64,000 nt of DNA from Sphingobacteriaceae bacterium (GCA_017745075.1 JAGIAD010000002.1:496001-560000); one strand, 5' to 3'; positions 8,948-17,826 are shown, counted from the stretch's first letter. Translations and numbers: made by a program. Notes: generated by a model from the letters alone, not told the origin.

Positions 8948-10480
8948 TTAATCCAACTGTAAAGTCAGGTGAACAAAAAATTCGTTGGCGCTTTCGCGGA
9001 TAATCAGTTCATGTTTTCCATAATAAAGCAACGATAACCGTTGTTTTACATTCTCTAAACCTATACCGCTTTTTAACTTTTCAGGGTCGTTATCGGCTTT
9101 GATATAAATACTGTTGCTAACGTCAAAATATAAAGTCTTTTCTTTGGTCTGTAAAGTAATTTTAATATACGATGGCTGTTGTAAACTGATCCCATGTTTA
9201 AAGGCATTTTCGATAAAAGGGATCAATAACATTGGTGTAATCTGCAAATTATTCAGTTGTTCTTCAATATGGGCTTCGATCCTGATATCTGCCGAGCGCG
9301 AGGTGCGGAGTTTTTGCAAATCAATATAATTGTTCAGGTATTCTACTTCGCGGGTAAGCGAAATTTTATCCTGTGTATTTTCATGGAGCATAAAACGCAT
9401 CATATCGCCCAGTTTTTGAATGCCTTCGCCGGTTCTTTCTGCGTTTTCCTGTAAAGCTGTTCCATAAAGGGTGTTTAGGGCATTGAATAAAAAGTGCGGG
9501 TTGATCTGCGATTTTAAGAAATTCAGGTTGGCGTCTGATTTACCCAACTCCGTTTTCAGCATCTGTATTTCGCTCAGTTTTTCAAACTTGTGTTTGTAGA
9601 TATACCATGCTGATGGCGTGGTGATGCAGATTAAACATATGGCATTCAAAATCAGTGTGATGGGTACAATTTCCCTGTTGCGCATAAAAGGGATAAGTAT
9701 AATCAAAAGCAGCAGTGAAACAATAATAGTTAAGCCTACATTTCCCCAAAAATATCTGCCAAAACCTTTAAAATTCTTCCGCAAATTTGGAATGATGTAA
9801 TAAATGGCACAAAAAGCAAAGAAAATATTTACGGGAGGTACAAGTAGCCAAATGATTAATATTTCGTAATCGATCCTTAAGGAGAGTACTGCCGCAAATA
9901 CCATCAGTGAAATCAACCAGATTTTTGTGGTGGTAAAAACTTCCGGTATAATATTGTTATTGTTTTGCTTTAACAGCGGAATTCTTTTAAGCAGTTCAAG
10001 TCCACGCTCGTTAAAATAAGCGTAAGTATTAAAAAGCAGGTAAAGAAAAAAGATATAGGTAAAAGCCTCGCCAAAAAACATATCATAGGCTTTATCTAAA
10101 TTATCATATTCAACTAGTCTGTAAGCCTGCGAATAAGTATTGGTAACCATCCATACAATAATAGAAAAGGCGGTCACTGCAACTGTAATAATCAGGTTCA
10201 TGGCTATGTGCTGTTTTCTTGCCAATTGCGGCATCGAAACAAAATTGAAAAGCAAAAAGCTAAAGTAAAGGATACTGATTTTGAAGATCTCGGGCAGAAA
10301 GAAATTTTGCATCACGCTATAATCAAGCGAATGTTGCGAAAAATGATAAGCACTGCCACCACCATAAGTGGTCTGCGTGCAGATACTGATCAGGGCAAGA
10401 ATAAACAGGGTAGTTGAAATCCAAAACTCAAGCTGATTGATGTTTTTGGTGGTATATGGTTTACCTGAAATAATTTCCAT
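8948..10480 (-). CDS. LytS/YehU-type sensor histidine kinase
   Basis: This is a membrane sensor kinase of about 510 residues from MEIISGK; a start seven codons further upstream is also possible. Several hydrophobic segments fill the N-terminal 300 residues (for example near 25-40, 70-90, 100-120, 145-160 and 255-275). The phosphorylation site is the His_kinase motif INPHFLFNALN, with His near residue 329. A HATPase segment follows, with the N-box ENAFKHGI and the G-box GIGLENVKQRL. Kinases of this architecture pair with LytTR regulators; the next gene downstream is one, separated by about 240 bases holding a repeat element. No extracytoplasmic ligand domain is recognised. Confidence 0.92.
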   Translation of the reverse strand: MEIISGKPYTTKNINQLEFWISTTLFILALISICTQTTYGGGSAYHFSQHSLDYSVMQNFFLPEIFKISILYFSFLLFNFVSMPQLARKQHIAMNLIITVAVTAFSIIVWMVTNTYSQAYRLVEYDNLDKAYDMFFGEAFTYIFFLYLLFNTYAYFNERGLELLKRIPLLKQNNNNIIPEVFTTTKIWLISLMVFAAVLSLRIDYEILIIWLLVPPVNIFFAFCAIYYIIPNLRKNFKGFGRYFWGNVGLTIIVSLLLLIILIPFMRNREIVPITLILNAICLICITTPSAWYIYKHKFEKLSEIQMLKTELGKSDANLNFLKSQINPHFLFNALNTLYGTALQENAERTGEGIQKLGDMMRFMLHENTQDKISLTREVEYLNNYIDLQKLRTSRSADIRIEAHIEEQLNNLQITPMLLIPFIENAFKHGISLQQPSYIKITLQTKEKTLYFDVSNSIYIKADNDPEKLKSGIGLENVKQRLSLLYYGKHELIIRESANEFFVHLTLQLD

Positions 10481-10501
10481 TTTTTTTAATTTATAGTGCA
10501 A

Positions 10502-10743
10502 TTTTACAAAGAGAATCTGCTGTAATATTTAAAATGTGATGGATAGGGCAAAAAATGTGACGAATGATCAGGAATTAAAAGGTTTTAAGATAAGGCGATA
10601 ATTCCATCAGCCGTATTACATTAACCTCATCTGACCATTAAGAAATTAAGGATATTAGGATCTACATAGTTTTTAAGCTGATTGACATTGGTTATTGCGA
10701 ATGGATCATTGGGGATTATTCCGTTACATTTTCCATTTTTTAC
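10502..10743. other. Intergenic region upstream of the ArsC-like gene
   Basis: No gene is seen between the divergent kinase and ArsC-like genes. The only pattern is the 13-base direct repeat ACATTTTCCATTT at 10726-10738, repeated at 10780-10792 in the leader of the next gene, so that the two copies bracket its promoter element. Confidence 0.4.
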
Positions 10744-10751
10744 TATCTTTG
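10744..10751 (+). promoter_or_regulatory. -7 promoter element for the ArsC-like gene
   Basis: TATCTTTG is an exact TAnnTTTG match, predicting a leader of roughly 55 bases. The leader contains an inverted repeat AACGGGT (10753-10759) with ACCCGTT (10771-10777) and the second copy of the 13-base direct repeat. A start upstream of this element would be untranscribed from it, which supports the start at 10811. Confidence 0.5.
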
Positions 10752-10810
10752 AAACGGGTTATTTTCCATCACCCGTTATACATTTTCCATTTATCATACA
10801 TTCATCCAAT

Positions 10811-11158
10811 ATGACCGTTTACGGAATTCCAAATTGCAATACAGTTAAAAAATCGCTCGATTGGTTAAAAGACCATCAAATTAATTTTGAATTTCACGAT
10901 TTTAAGAAAAAGGGCATAACTGAAGAGAAATTGAACGAATGGTGCAATACCTTTGGCTGGGAAACTGTGCTGAACAGAAAGGGATTAACGTGGAAGAAAC
11001 TGACCAAAGAGGAACAGGCCAGAATTGATAATCAGGCCCTGGCTATAGCTTACTTAAAAGAGAACACAAGCGCCATCAAAAGACCGGTTATTGAGCAAAA
11101 TAACAAAGCGATATTAATTGGGTTTGACGATGAAAATTATTTAAAAACACTAACCTAA
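10811..11158 (+). CDS. ArsC/Spx-family reductase-like protein
   Basis: This 115-residue cytoplasmic protein starts at MTVYGIPNCNTVKKSL. The thioredoxin-like N terminus has a single redox cysteine, Cys9, in the arrangement CNTV rather than the CxxC of Spx. The C-terminal part AIKRPVIEQ carries the conserved Arg-Pro of the ArsC fold. This pattern fits the YffB group of ArsC-like proteins, whose physiological substrate is not settled, so arsenate reduction should not be assumed. A longer frame from 10682 exists but starts upstream of the promoter element and adds a sequence unlike the family. No arsenic genes lie nearby. Confidence 0.85.
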   Translation: MTVYGIPNCNTVKKSLDWLKDHQINFEFHDFKKKGITEEKLNEWCNTFGWETVLNRKGLTWKKLTKEEQARIDNQALAIAYLKENTSAIKRPVIEQNNKAILIGFDDENYLKTLT

Positions 11159-11215
11159 TTCATTTGTTCTAATGTTAAAGTTTGTTAAAAGCAGATTTTA
11201 AACGTCGAACTAATT

Positions 11216-11223
11216 TACTTTTG
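11216..11223 (+). promoter_or_regulatory. -7 promoter element directly before the 11227 gene
   Basis: TACTTTTG ends four bases before the A of the ATG at 11227. With the usual geometry of the Bacteroidota -7 element, the first transcribed base would be at or very near that A. No -33 TTG is visible at the standard distance. Confidence 0.45.
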
Positions 11224-11226
11224 AGT

Positions 11227-11967
11227 ATGTACAGACTGATCATTTTTCTATTGCTTGTCATGCCTATCGGCGTTTTTGCTCAAACGGTAACTACAGGTAC
11301 GGTTTTCGATTTTACGAAAAAAACACTTTCCATTCCGGGTGTTTCGGTAAGGAACCTGAACAGTAAAAAGTCGACCATCACAAACAAAGATGGTAAATAT
11401 ACCATTAGTGCAAATATTGGCGATCTTATCGAGTTTTCGGCAGTAGGTTATCATACCGATACCTTATATCTCACCAACCTGTTAAACCGTACAATATATC
11501 TTCCCGTTAAAACCAACAACTTAAATGATGTTGAGGTAAGTGCAGTAAGGATGAACAGTAAGATTACCGACGCCAAAGACCCTTTGGCCGAGAAGTATAC
11601 CTTATTAAGTACCGGCGGTAATTTAAACCGTAAGCGTATGACCGATAAAGTTGGGGGTTTAAACCTGAACCTGGGTTATGGCAAATACAAAAGACAACAG
11701 CGTAAAGAAGCCGATTTAGAAGAAAAGGAAATGTACCAGCAGGAGATCGATGAAAATTTTACACCCAAAGCCATTACCGATCTTACCAAACTGGAAGGCG
11801 AAGAACTTAAAAACTTTATGATTATTTACAGACCGTCTATAGAAGCTGTGAAGGGAGAAAGGCCTTTCCGTTATACTTTTTACATCTCACGTGCCTTTGT
11901 GGCATGGAAAAAATTAAGCCCGCAGGAAAGAAAGCTCCAGGATCTGCCAAAATTAAAGGCTAACTAG
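11227..11967 (+). CDS. Exported carboxypeptidase-regulatory-like beta-sandwich protein
   Basis: The protein has 246 residues with a clear signal peptide (MYRLIIFLLLVMPIGVFAQ). Residues about 20-95 form a CarboxypepD_reg-like domain: TGTVFDFTKKTLSIPGVSV, then TNKDGKYTISANIGDLIEFSAVGY. This resembles the N-terminal domains of TonB receptors, but no barrel follows. The remaining 150 residues are charged, rich in Lys, Glu and Tyr, and unassigned. The protein is probably periplasmic or at the outer membrane. The start at 11227 is chosen because the signal peptide begins there; an upstream in-frame TTG would bury it. Confidence 0.75.
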   Translation: MYRLIIFLLLVMPIGVFAQTVTTGTVFDFTKKTLSIPGVSVRNLNSKKSTITNKDGKYTISANIGDLIEFSAVGYHTDTLYLTNLLNRTIYLPVKTNNLNDVEVSAVRMNSKITDAKDPLAEKYTLLSTGGNLNRKRMTDKVGGLNLNLGYGKYKRQQRKEADLEEKEMYQQEIDENFTPKAITDLTKLEGEELKNFMIIYRPSIEAVKGERPFRYTFYISRAFVAWKKLSPQERKLQDLPKLKAN

Positions 11968-12016
11968 CAGATAAAATTTCTTATTTAGCCAAATCGTAAC
12001 CGCTATTGGTAACATT

Positions 12017-12051
12017 ATAACCACAAACAAAACTGTATGTGGTTATTTTTT
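12017..12051 (+). terminator. Rho-independent terminator
   Basis: A 9-bp stem (ATAACCACA at 12017-12025 with TGTGGTTAT at 12038-12046) is followed by a T run. It lies 50 bases after the stop at 11967 and before the M1 peptidase gene. Confidence 0.7.
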
Positions 12052-12085
12052 ATATTTACGGCAATATAACAACCTTATTATTATC

Positions 12086-14071
12086 ATGAAATTGACTAAA
12101 CTGATTAATTTTGGTTTGGTTTGTTGTGTTTTTGCTTTTTCGGCATCGGCTCAACAGGCTACATCCCCTACACCAGCGACCAATTATAACCCTGCTGAGG
12201 CATTTGGTCCGTTATTTTACACTCAAAATGGAAACGAATTCCGTTCGGCAATTGGTGCACCCGGGCCAAAATACTGGCAAAACCGTGTAGATTATAATAT
12301 TACTGCCACTCTTGACGATGCCAAGAATATGGTTTCGGGAACAGTTACCATTACCTACAAAAACAATAGTCCCGATAAGTTACCGTACTTATGGTTACAA
12401 TTGGATCAGAATACCTTTAAAGAAACTTCAAGAGGTTATGCCATTACCCCTTCACGCAGCCGTTATGGTGCGCAGGGCGAAAAATTTGATGGTGGGTATA
12501 AAATCCAGAACATCAGTGTAGCACAAAAAGCAGGTGCTGTAAAATTTACTTCTTTGGTAGAAGATACCCGTATGCAGATCCGCCTAGATCAGCCATTGGC
12601 CGCTAACGGAGATGTTATAACCATTAAAATGGATTACTCGTACATTGTACCTAAAGAAGGATCGGACAGAACAGGGCATTTAACTACTAAAAACGGCGAA
12701 ATCTTTGCTATTGCACAGTGGTTCCCGCGTATGTGTGTTTATGATGATGTAATCGGCTGGAATACATTGCCTTACTGGGGTGGCGGAGAGTTTTATTGCG
12801 AATATGGCGACATCAATTATGCCATTACCGCTCCTGCAAGTCATATTGTAATGGGTTCGGGCGAATTATTAAACCCTACAGAAGTATTTACAGCAGAGCA
12901 GTTAAAAAGATGGAACGAAGCTAAACAGAGCGATGCCACCGTACATATCCGTTCTGAAGCAGAAGTAACCGATCCAAAATCACGTCCGGCAAAAGATAAA
13001 TTAACCTGGAGATTCAAAATTATCAATGCACGCGATGCTGCCTGGGCTTCATCCAAAGCATTTGTATTAGATGCTGCGCGGTATAAACTTCCAAGCGGTA
13101 AAACCGGTTTAGCTGTTTCTGCTCAGCCGGTAGAAAGTAACGGACCTGATTCTTACGGGCGTGGTGTAGAATATGTAAAATCTACCATCGAGCATTATTC
13201 ATCAAAATGGTTCGAATATCCTTACCCGATGGCCGTTAACGTAGCAACCAATATTGGAGGTATGGAATATCCTGGTATTGTTTTCTGCGGCTGGAAGGCT
13301 AAAAAAGCCGGCGCATGGGGAGTAATCGATCACGAATTTGGTCACACCTGGTTCCCGATGATTGTGGGTTCAAATGAACGTAAATACGGTTGGATGGACG
13401 AAGGTTTTAATACTTTCATAAATGGCATCTCCAAGAAAAACTTTAATAATGGCGAATATGCTGGTCAGCCGGCCGATTTACATAGAATCGGTAAAAATAT
13501 TATTGGCAATCCGGTTTACGAAAACATTATGCTGATGCCTGATGGCATGACCGAAAAAAACATCGGTAATAATCTGTACAGCAAACCGGGATGGGGACTG
13601 GATATTTTAAGAAACCAGATTTTAGGCGAAGACCGTTTCGATTATGCCTTCCGTCAGTACATTAAAAACTGGGCATTTAAACATCCAACACCTTTTGATT
13701 TCTTTCGTTCAATGGAGAACGGGGCTGGCGAAGATTTAGCCTGGTTCTGGAGAAGCTGGTGGTTAAACAACTGGAAAATGGATCAGGGTATTGCTGCGGT
13801 TGACCAGGTAAAGGACAACGATAAACTGGTAGGTTATACCATTAAAGTGGTTAACCTGGAAAAAATGCCAATGCCGATTATCCTCCAGATCAAAACCAAA
13901 AGCGGAAAAACTGATATCGTAAAGGTTCCGGTTGATGTTTGGATGAAAAATACCAGCTGGCTGGTGCGTTACCCAACAACTGAAGAAATTGAATCAGTTA
14001 CTTTAGATCCGGGTAAAGTATTGCCTGATTCGAATCCTGATAACGATACCTGGACAGCAACAGGTAACTAA
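12086..14071 (+). CDS. Secreted M1-family metallopeptidase
   Basis: This 661-residue exported zinc peptidase has a signal peptide ending near FSASAQQ. The zinc site is HEFGH at 416-420 with the third ligand E439 in WMDEGF, the HExxH-x18-E spacing of the gluzincin/M1 clan. The substrate-anchoring GAMEN motif is present as GGMEYPG (391-397), a variant common in bacterial M1-like enzymes of Bacteroidota. An N-terminal beta-sandwich (about 50-300) precedes the catalytic part. It probably trims N-terminal residues from peptides outside the cytoplasm. It appears monocistronic, with terminators on both sides. Confidence 0.93.
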   Translation: MKLTKLINFGLVCCVFAFSASAQQATSPTPATNYNPAEAFGPLFYTQNGNEFRSAIGAPGPKYWQNRVDYNITATLDDAKNMVSGTVTITYKNNSPDKLPYLWLQLDQNTFKETSRGYAITPSRSRYGAQGEKFDGGYKIQNISVAQKAGAVKFTSLVEDTRMQIRLDQPLAANGDVITIKMDYSYIVPKEGSDRTGHLTTKNGEIFAIAQWFPRMCVYDDVIGWNTLPYWGGGEFYCEYGDINYAITAPASHIVMGSGELLNPTEVFTAEQLKRWNEAKQSDATVHIRSEAEVTDPKSRPAKDKLTWRFKIINARDAAWASSKAFVLDAARYKLPSGKTGLAVSAQPVESNGPDSYGRGVEYVKSTIEHYSSKWFEYPYPMAVNVATNIGGMEYPGIVFCGWKAKKAGAWGVIDHEFGHTWFPMIVGSNERKYGWMDEGFNTFINGISKKNFNNGEYAGQPADLHRIGKNIIGNPVYENIMLMPDGMTEKNIGNNLYSKPGWGLDILRNQILGEDRFDYAFRQYIKNWAFKHPTPFDFFRSMENGAGEDLAWFWRSWWLNNWKMDQGIAAVDQVKDNDKLVGYTIKVVNLEKMPMPIILQIKTKSGKTDIVKVPVDVWMKNTSWLVRYPTTEEIESVTLDPGKVLPDSNPDNDTWTATGN

Positions 14072-14089
14072 GCTTACATTAATAATTAG

Positions 14090-14124
14090 AAGCCTCCTGA
14101 TTTAAAAGATCAGGAGGTTTTTTA
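14090..14124 (+). terminator. Rho-independent terminator of the M1 peptidase gene
   Basis: A stem CCTCCTGAT (14093-14101) pairs with ATCAGGAGG (14109-14117), loop of seven, and is followed by a run of six or more T. It begins 19 bases after the stop codon. Confidence 0.85.
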
Positions 14125-14186
14125 TTGCAAACTGCCGACGCTTTATTGTAGGTTATAAGATAATTTAGCGCTCAAAATTTACAGAT

Positions 14187-14594
14187 ATGGAAAAACCGGT
14201 TTTAGAAATTACCAGTCCTGAAGGTATATATGATCCACGTGCACATGGCTATTCTCATGTGGCTTCAGTTCCGGCCCAAAGTCAGTTGGTATTTGTTGCG
14301 GGACAGGGCGGAAGTAGGACAGATGGGATTTTGAGCAATGATTTTAGAACACAGGTAAGCATTGTTTTCGAAAATATTGCCCTGGCCTTAAAAAGCAAAA
14401 ATTTAACCATGGCCAACATTGCAAAACTCACTACTTTGGTGGTTGATTATGACGAAGCTAAGCACAAGATCCTGATTGAGGAATCCAGCAAAATATGGCC
14501 CGATCAAAAATTTCCGGTAAATACACTTATTCCGGTACAAAGATTGGCCTTATATGGCATGCTGATCGAAATTGATGCTACGGCTGTTGGTTAA
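14187..14594 (+). CDS. RidA/YjgF-family protein
   Basis: This 135-residue cytoplasmic protein has the Rid fold. Visible segments are the central VFVAGQGG strand, the helix MANIAKLTTLVVDYDE and the C-terminal IPVQRLALYGMLIEIDATAV. Canonical RidA hydrolyses reactive enamine/imine intermediates using an Arg of the strand before LVEIEA. Here the local context is VQRLALYG, so it is uncertain whether the catalytic Arg is equivalent, and the protein may belong to a non-canonical Rid subgroup. It is monocistronic, following a terminator and preceding a repeat-rich gap. Confidence 0.82.
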   Translation: MEKPVLEITSPEGIYDPRAHGYSHVASVPAQSQLVFVAGQGGSRTDGILSNDFRTQVSIVFENIALALKSKNLTMANIAKLTTLVVDYDEAKHKILIEESSKIWPDQKFPVNTLIPVQRLALYGMLIEIDATAVG

Positions 14595-14933
14595 TTTATA
14601 TACCCGGTTACAATTATTATTAAACTGTTATTGTGTGGAAATGAGGGGCTCTGCTCCCTTGGCGGATGTCAGTCCCGCTTTCCGTTCGAAGTCCTCGCTG
14701 CGCTGTGGGCTTCCACTCCAATCGGGTTTAGAAATATCGGTCCGGTACCTTTGGCGGGATGCCTTGCATGAAGTGCAATGGAATAAAGCGGATGGCAGTG
14801 CTGCATTTGCCAAGAAGCATTGTACGTTTGTTTAAAAAAATAGAAATATAATTAATTTGGTATTGTTTTAAAGCACAGGAACTGTTCTGGATATTTTAAA
14901 TCATTCAATGAAAAATTAACACCGGTAATAAGG
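14595..14933. repeat. Intergenic region with a GC-richer repeat-like element
   Basis: Bases from about 14638 to 14820 are clearly more GC-rich than the flanks and contain short frames on both strands that resemble no protein. The words CGCTTTCC, TGGCGGGATG and AATAAAGCGGATGGCAG suggest an inverted-repeat filler element. A related phrase, GTAAAGCGGATAGC, recurs near 54270. The last 100 bases before the methyltransferase gene are AT-rich and featureless. Confidence 0.5.
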
Positions 14934-15542
14934 ATGGAAAAAGGAGAACGTAAAAACGTTTACAAAGTATACAATAAGATAGGTCGTTGGTTTGCCGAAA
15001 ATCGTTATGCTGATGCTGTAGAGCAGGTTTATCTTCAGGATATCTTCCAGCGCCTTCCAACAGATGCAAAGGTTTTAGACCTGGGCTGTGGTAACGGAAA
15101 ACCCATATTGGAATATTTTATTAACCATAACGTAGATGTTTTAGGAGTTGATGCCAGCGAACAAATGATCGAACTGGCAAAAATGAATTTCCCATCTACC
15201 AGGTTTCTGCTAAAGGATATGCGTGAACTGGATCTGGATGAAAAATTTGATGTAATTATTGCCTGGCATAGTTTTTTTCATCTTCCGGCTGATGATCAAC
15301 CTAACATGTTTGCTGTTTTTAAACGTCACATGAAGCCCAATGGCATTTTACTGTTTACTTCCGGAACAGAAAGGGGAGAAGTGTGGGGCATGAATGGCGG
15401 CGAAAATCTTTTCCATGCTTCTCTGGCTACTGCTGAATATCAGACCTTGCTTCAGGCCAACCAATTTGAAGTGCTCAGGCACAAAATAAATGATCCCGAA
15501 TGCGGTGGTGCAAATGTTTGGATGGCACAATACAAACCCTGA
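14934..15542 (+). CDS. Class I SAM-dependent methyltransferase
   Basis: This 202-residue soluble protein has a Rossmann-type methyltransferase domain. Motif I is VLDLGCGNGKPI (about 45-56), the acidic residue after strand 2 is in VLGVDAS, and the post-II segment is FDVIIAWHSFFHL. The substrate cannot be predicted; WHSFFHLPADDQ is typical of small-molecule methyltransferases of the type-11/25 groups. The start MEKGERKNVYK is the first ATG of the frame. The next gene lies 23 bases downstream, but has its own promoter-like element. Confidence 0.85.
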   Translation: MEKGERKNVYKVYNKIGRWFAENRYADAVEQVYLQDIFQRLPTDAKVLDLGCGNGKPILEYFINHNVDVLGVDASEQMIELAKMNFPSTRFLLKDMRELDLDEKFDVIIAWHSFFHLPADDQPNMFAVFKRHMKPNGILLFTSGTERGEVWGMNGGENLFHASLATAEYQTLLQANQFEVLRHKINDPECGGANVWMAQYKP

Positions 15543-15553
15543 TCATTTTACCT

Positions 15554-15561
15554 TAACTTTG
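15554..15561 (+). promoter_or_regulatory. -7 promoter element directly before the VF530-type gene
   Basis: TAACTTTG is followed by four bases and the ATG at 15566. The element falls in the 23-base gap after the methyltransferase stop and would give an almost leaderless transcript. No -33 TTG is seen at the normal distance. Confidence 0.45.
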
Positions 15562-15565
15562 TTCC

Positions 15566-15787
15566 ATGGCCGAACAGCAAAAAAACAATCCCTTACACGG
15601 TATCACTCTCGAAAAAATTGTAACCGATCTTCAAGCGCATTACGGTTGGGAAAAACTGGGATCGTTGATCAGGATCGATTGTTTTAACACTAACCAGAGC
15701 ATTAAATCCAGTTTAAAATTCTTAAGAAGGATGCCCTGGGCGCGTAAGAAAGTAGAAGAGTTATACCTCGATACGTTTAGTAAATGA
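15566..15787 (+). CDS. VF530-family (DUF2132) small DNA-binding-like protein
   Basis: This 73-residue protein has the family phrases [22 protein letters not shown] and [19 protein letters not shown]. The Vibrio homologue VF530 has been described as a small helical protein with DNA-binding properties. The net charge is basic in the second half ([12 protein letters not shown]). Nothing in the neighbourhood explains its role. The first ATG of the frame matches the family N terminus. Confidence 0.85.
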   Translation: MAEQQKNNPLHGITLEKIVTDLQAHYGWEKLGSLIRIDCFNTNQSIKSSLKFLRRMPWARKKVEELYLDTFSK

Positions 15788-15793
15788 CTGAAT

Positions 15794-15866
15794 ATAGAAT
15801 GATTGAATTTTGAATGTGAGAATGTTTTTAGCGTCAAATCACTCATTTTTGGTTCAATCATTCTAT
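15794..15866. repeat. Intergenic palindrome built from ATTGAATTTTGAATG-like words
   Basis: A perfect 14-bp arm ATAGAATGATTGAA (15794-15807) pairs with TTCAATCATTCTAT (15853-15866), and the 45-base loop has further partial pairing. It starts seven bases after the stop of the VF530-type gene and could act as a transcript 3' structure, although it lacks a T run. Confidence 0.65.
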
Positions 15867-15961
15867 AATTCCCATCACCATAGTTCATACAATCTTCATA
15901 TTGATTTTTGAAATTTAATAAACAAAATAACAAGGTTTATTCATCTTTAAATCAATGTAAA

Positions 15962-16132
15962 ATGAAAGCAATTAAAGTTTTAGTAATCGCCCTGGTAGCG
16001 GCTTTTACCATCAATACCGTAAGCGCTCAAACCACCACTCCGGCAAAAGCAGGAACAGAAAAAAACCAGACCAAAAAAGGCCATAAAAAACACCACCATA
16101 AAAAGCATGCAAAAAAAGTAGCTAAAGTTTAA
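15962..16132 (+). CDS. Short exported Lys/His-rich peptide
   Basis: A 56-residue protein starts at MKAIKVLVIALVAAF with a signal peptide cleaved near VSAQT. The mature part of about 35 residues is strongly basic, with a run of Lys and His (KKGHKKHHHKKHAKK). It resembles small basic exported peptides, including acid-shock-like proteins and His-rich metal-binding peptides, but no family is certain. The start is set by the signal peptide; an upstream in-frame ATG at 15908 would place it internally. The gene has its own strong terminator immediately downstream. Confidence 0.7.
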   Translation: MKAIKVLVIALVAAFTINTVSAQTTTPAKAGTEKNQTKKGHKKHHHKKHAKKVAKV

Positions 16133-16136
16133 AAAG

Positions 16137-16168
16137 AAAGTCTTTCAGGTAAACTGAAAGACTTTTTT
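16137..16168 (+). terminator. Rho-independent terminator of the Lys/His-rich peptide gene
   Basis: A perfect 10-bp stem AGTCTTTCAG (16139-16148) with CTGAAAGACT (16154-16163) has a GTAAA loop and is followed by six T. It starts within seven bases of the stop codon. Confidence 0.92.
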
Positions 16169-16689
16169 ATTGAACCAGGATACCGGTATCGACAGGATTG
16201 TAAACAACCACATAAAGGATGTGTGCTACATAATATTACCCATTATTTATAAGTTAACCCGGGTTGGGGCAAATAACGAAAGAAGCAACCCGCGCAGCAC
16301 CGTTAATTAAGATCGTTAAACAATATATTTAACATGAGTCTTAGAGGCTTAATTACGTCATTGCAAACTGAAGAAGAGACTTTACGTAGGAGTGAAGCAA
16401 TCTTTCTTAAATTAAAGAATAGATTGCTTCTGCTCGCTCATATCCCGCCTCGCAATTGACGAGATATCTTGTAATGATATTCAGTTATACATCTCCCAAA
16501 CTTGCGTTATTTCAGGGGAAGTGTTGGCTTAAATGAAAAAAATATGGAATTCATTTTTATAATAATTGCGATTATAACATTTCGGCAAGATAAACCTGTG
16601 GTGGGGTTTCAGTGGAAGCTGTAAATAACTCCTTAAGTTTCAAACTAAAAACTGACGATTGCCAGCTGAAAACTTTTTGTGCTAACCCC
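16169..16689. repeat. Long intergenic region with a hairpin repeat element
   Basis: No gene is seen. A hairpin GAAGCAATCT (16394-16403) with AGATTGCTTC (16421-16430), extended inward by TTCTT/AAGAA, lies inside a longer element of about 16350-16470. That element carries GTCATTGCAAACTGAAG at one end and CGCAATTGACGAG at the other. It resembles the 'CGTCATTGCGA...GAAGCAATCT' intergenic repeats frequent in Bacteroidota. The remaining 200 bases before the rpsL promoter show only AAACTGAC/CAGCTGAAAACT-like words. Confidence 0.6.
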
Positions 16690-16720
16690 TTGATTTTTAA
16701 AAAGAATTGTTCTACTTTTG
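16690..16720 (+). promoter_or_regulatory. Promoter of the str operon
   Basis: TTG at 16690-16692 and TACTTTTG at 16713-16720 are separated by 20 bases, matching the Bacteroidota -33/-7 pattern. The predicted 5' leader to rpsL is about 75 bases and contains a GC-rich segment (GAGGCCGGGGGAGCGG) that might be regulatory. Confidence 0.75.
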
Positions 16721-16797
16721 CAGTCCGTTTTATGGGCTATCTGTAAAGAGGCCGGGGGAGCGGTAAATTTTTTAATAAAAAAACATAAAAAAGCACA

Positions 16798-17211
16798 ATG
16801 CCAACCATTCAACAATTAGTTAGAAAAGGTAGAGTAGCACTGGAGTTCAAGAGTAAGTCTCCAGCGTTGGACAGCTGTCCACAGCGAAGAGGTGTATGTA
16901 CACGTGTGTACACCACTACCCCTAAAAAACCAAACTCAGCAATGCGTAAAGTAGCCCGTGTTCGTTTAACGAACGGTAAAGAGGTGAATGCTTACATTCC
17001 TGGAGAGGGTCACAACTTACAGGAGCACTCAATCGTATTGATCCGTGGTGGTCGTGTTAAAGATTTACCAGGTGTACGTTACCACATCATCCGTGGTGCA
17101 TTAGATACATCAGGTGTAGCTGGTCGTAACCAACGTCGTTCTAAATATGGTACTAAACGTCCTAAACCAGGGCAAGTAGCTGCGGCGCCAACAAAAGGTA
17201 AAAAGAAATAA
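16798..17211 (+). CDS. rpsL: 30S ribosomal protein uS12
   Basis: This is the 137-residue decoding-centre protein. The conserved PKKPNSA loop carries Lys43 and Lys44 (E. coli Lys42/Lys43), and [13 protein letters not shown] carries the second lysine linked to streptomycin sensitivity. All are in the wild-type form, so no streptomycin-resistance substitution is visible. It is the first gene of the str operon, directly behind the TTG/TACTTTTG promoter. Confidence 0.99.
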   Translation: MPTIQQLVRKGRVALEFKSKSPALDSCPQRRGVCTRVYTTTPKKPNSAMRKVARVRLTNGKEVNAYIPGEGHNLQEHSIVLIRGGRVKDLPGVRYHIIRGALDTSGVAGRNQRRSKYGTKRPKPGQVAAAPTKGKKK

Positions 17212-17214
17212 TCG

Positions 17215-17219
17215 GGAGG
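17215..17219 (+). promoter_or_regulatory. Unusual Shine-Dalgarno sequence before rpsG
   Basis: GGAGG lies nine bases before the rpsG ATG. Most starts in this window have only A-rich upstream sequence, as is usual in Bacteroidota, so a full SD here stands out. It may help reinitiation after rpsL. Confidence 0.6.
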
Positions 17220-17228
17220 AAATAAGAA

Positions 17229-17696
17229 ATGAGAAAGTCAAAACCAAAAAAGAGAATTATTCTTCCTGATCCAAAATTCAATGATGTTCAGGTAACTCGT
17301 TTTGTAAACAACATGATGTACGATGGAAAAAAATCTATCGCTTACGCTATTTTTTACGATGCTGTTGAAATTGCTGAGAAAAAAGCAGGTGAAAACGGTT
17401 TAGAGGTATTCAAACGTGCATTAACTAACATTATGCCAGCTGTAGAGGTTAAATCTCGTCGTGTTGGTGGTGCTAACTTCCAGGTTCCAACTGAGGTTAG
17501 ACCAGAGCGTAAAACAGCTTTAGGTATGAAATGGTTAATTTTATACGCTCGTCGTCGTGGTGAAAAAACCATGAAAGAGAAATTAGCTGGTGAAATCGTA
17601 GCTGCAGCAAAAGGTGAAGGTGCTGCTGTTAAGAAGAAAGAAGATACGCACAAAATGGCTGAGGCTAACAAAGCGTTCTCTCACTTCAGGTTCTAA
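17229..17696 (+). CDS. rpsG: 30S ribosomal protein uS7
   Basis: The 155-residue protein organises the 3' major domain of 16S rRNA. Recognised by MRKSKPKKR at the N terminus, [16 protein letters not shown] in the centre and [15 protein letters not shown] at the C terminus. The gene lies 17 bases after rpsL with a clear GGAGG. In E. coli S7 represses its own operon by binding the rpsL-rpsG spacer; this spacer is too short for that structure, so the same control is unlikely. Confidence 0.99.
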   Translation: MRKSKPKKRIILPDPKFNDVQVTRFVNNMMYDGKKSIAYAIFYDAVEIAEKKAGENGLEVFKRALTNIMPAVEVKSRRVGGANFQVPTEVRPERKTALGMKWLILYARRRGEKTMKEKLAGEIVAAAKGEGAAVKKKEDTHKMAEANKAFSHFRF

Positions 17697-17761
17697 TTTT
17701 AGGATTAACAGACAAGTAAGATTACACAGATTTAATTAGAAGATTATACTGATTAAATAAT

Positions 17762-17794
17762 TTGCACCGATTTGTTTTCACATAATCGGTGCAA
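17762..17794. repeat. Hairpin in the rpsG-fusA gap
   Basis: A 10-bp arm TTGCACCGAT (17762-17771) pairs with ATCGGTGCAA (17785-17794). It lies in a 130-base gap that also carries GATTACACAGATTTAATT and GATTATACTGATTAAAT, words that recur near 54110 (GATTACACAGATTTAAAT). It has no T run, so it is more likely intergenic filler or an RNA-stability element than a terminator. Confidence 0.6.
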
Positions 17795-17826
17795 TCATTT
17801 AAAATCAGATAAATCAAAAACATAAC

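Noticed and set aside
14572..14835. Open frames on both strands in the gap after the Rid gene
   Set aside because: They fall in a GC-richer repeat-like element, overlap each other on opposite strands and have no protein-like features.
16927..17080. Possible streptomycin-resistance change in rpsL
   Set aside because: The PKKPNSA and GGRVKDLPG lysines are all present in the sensitive form.
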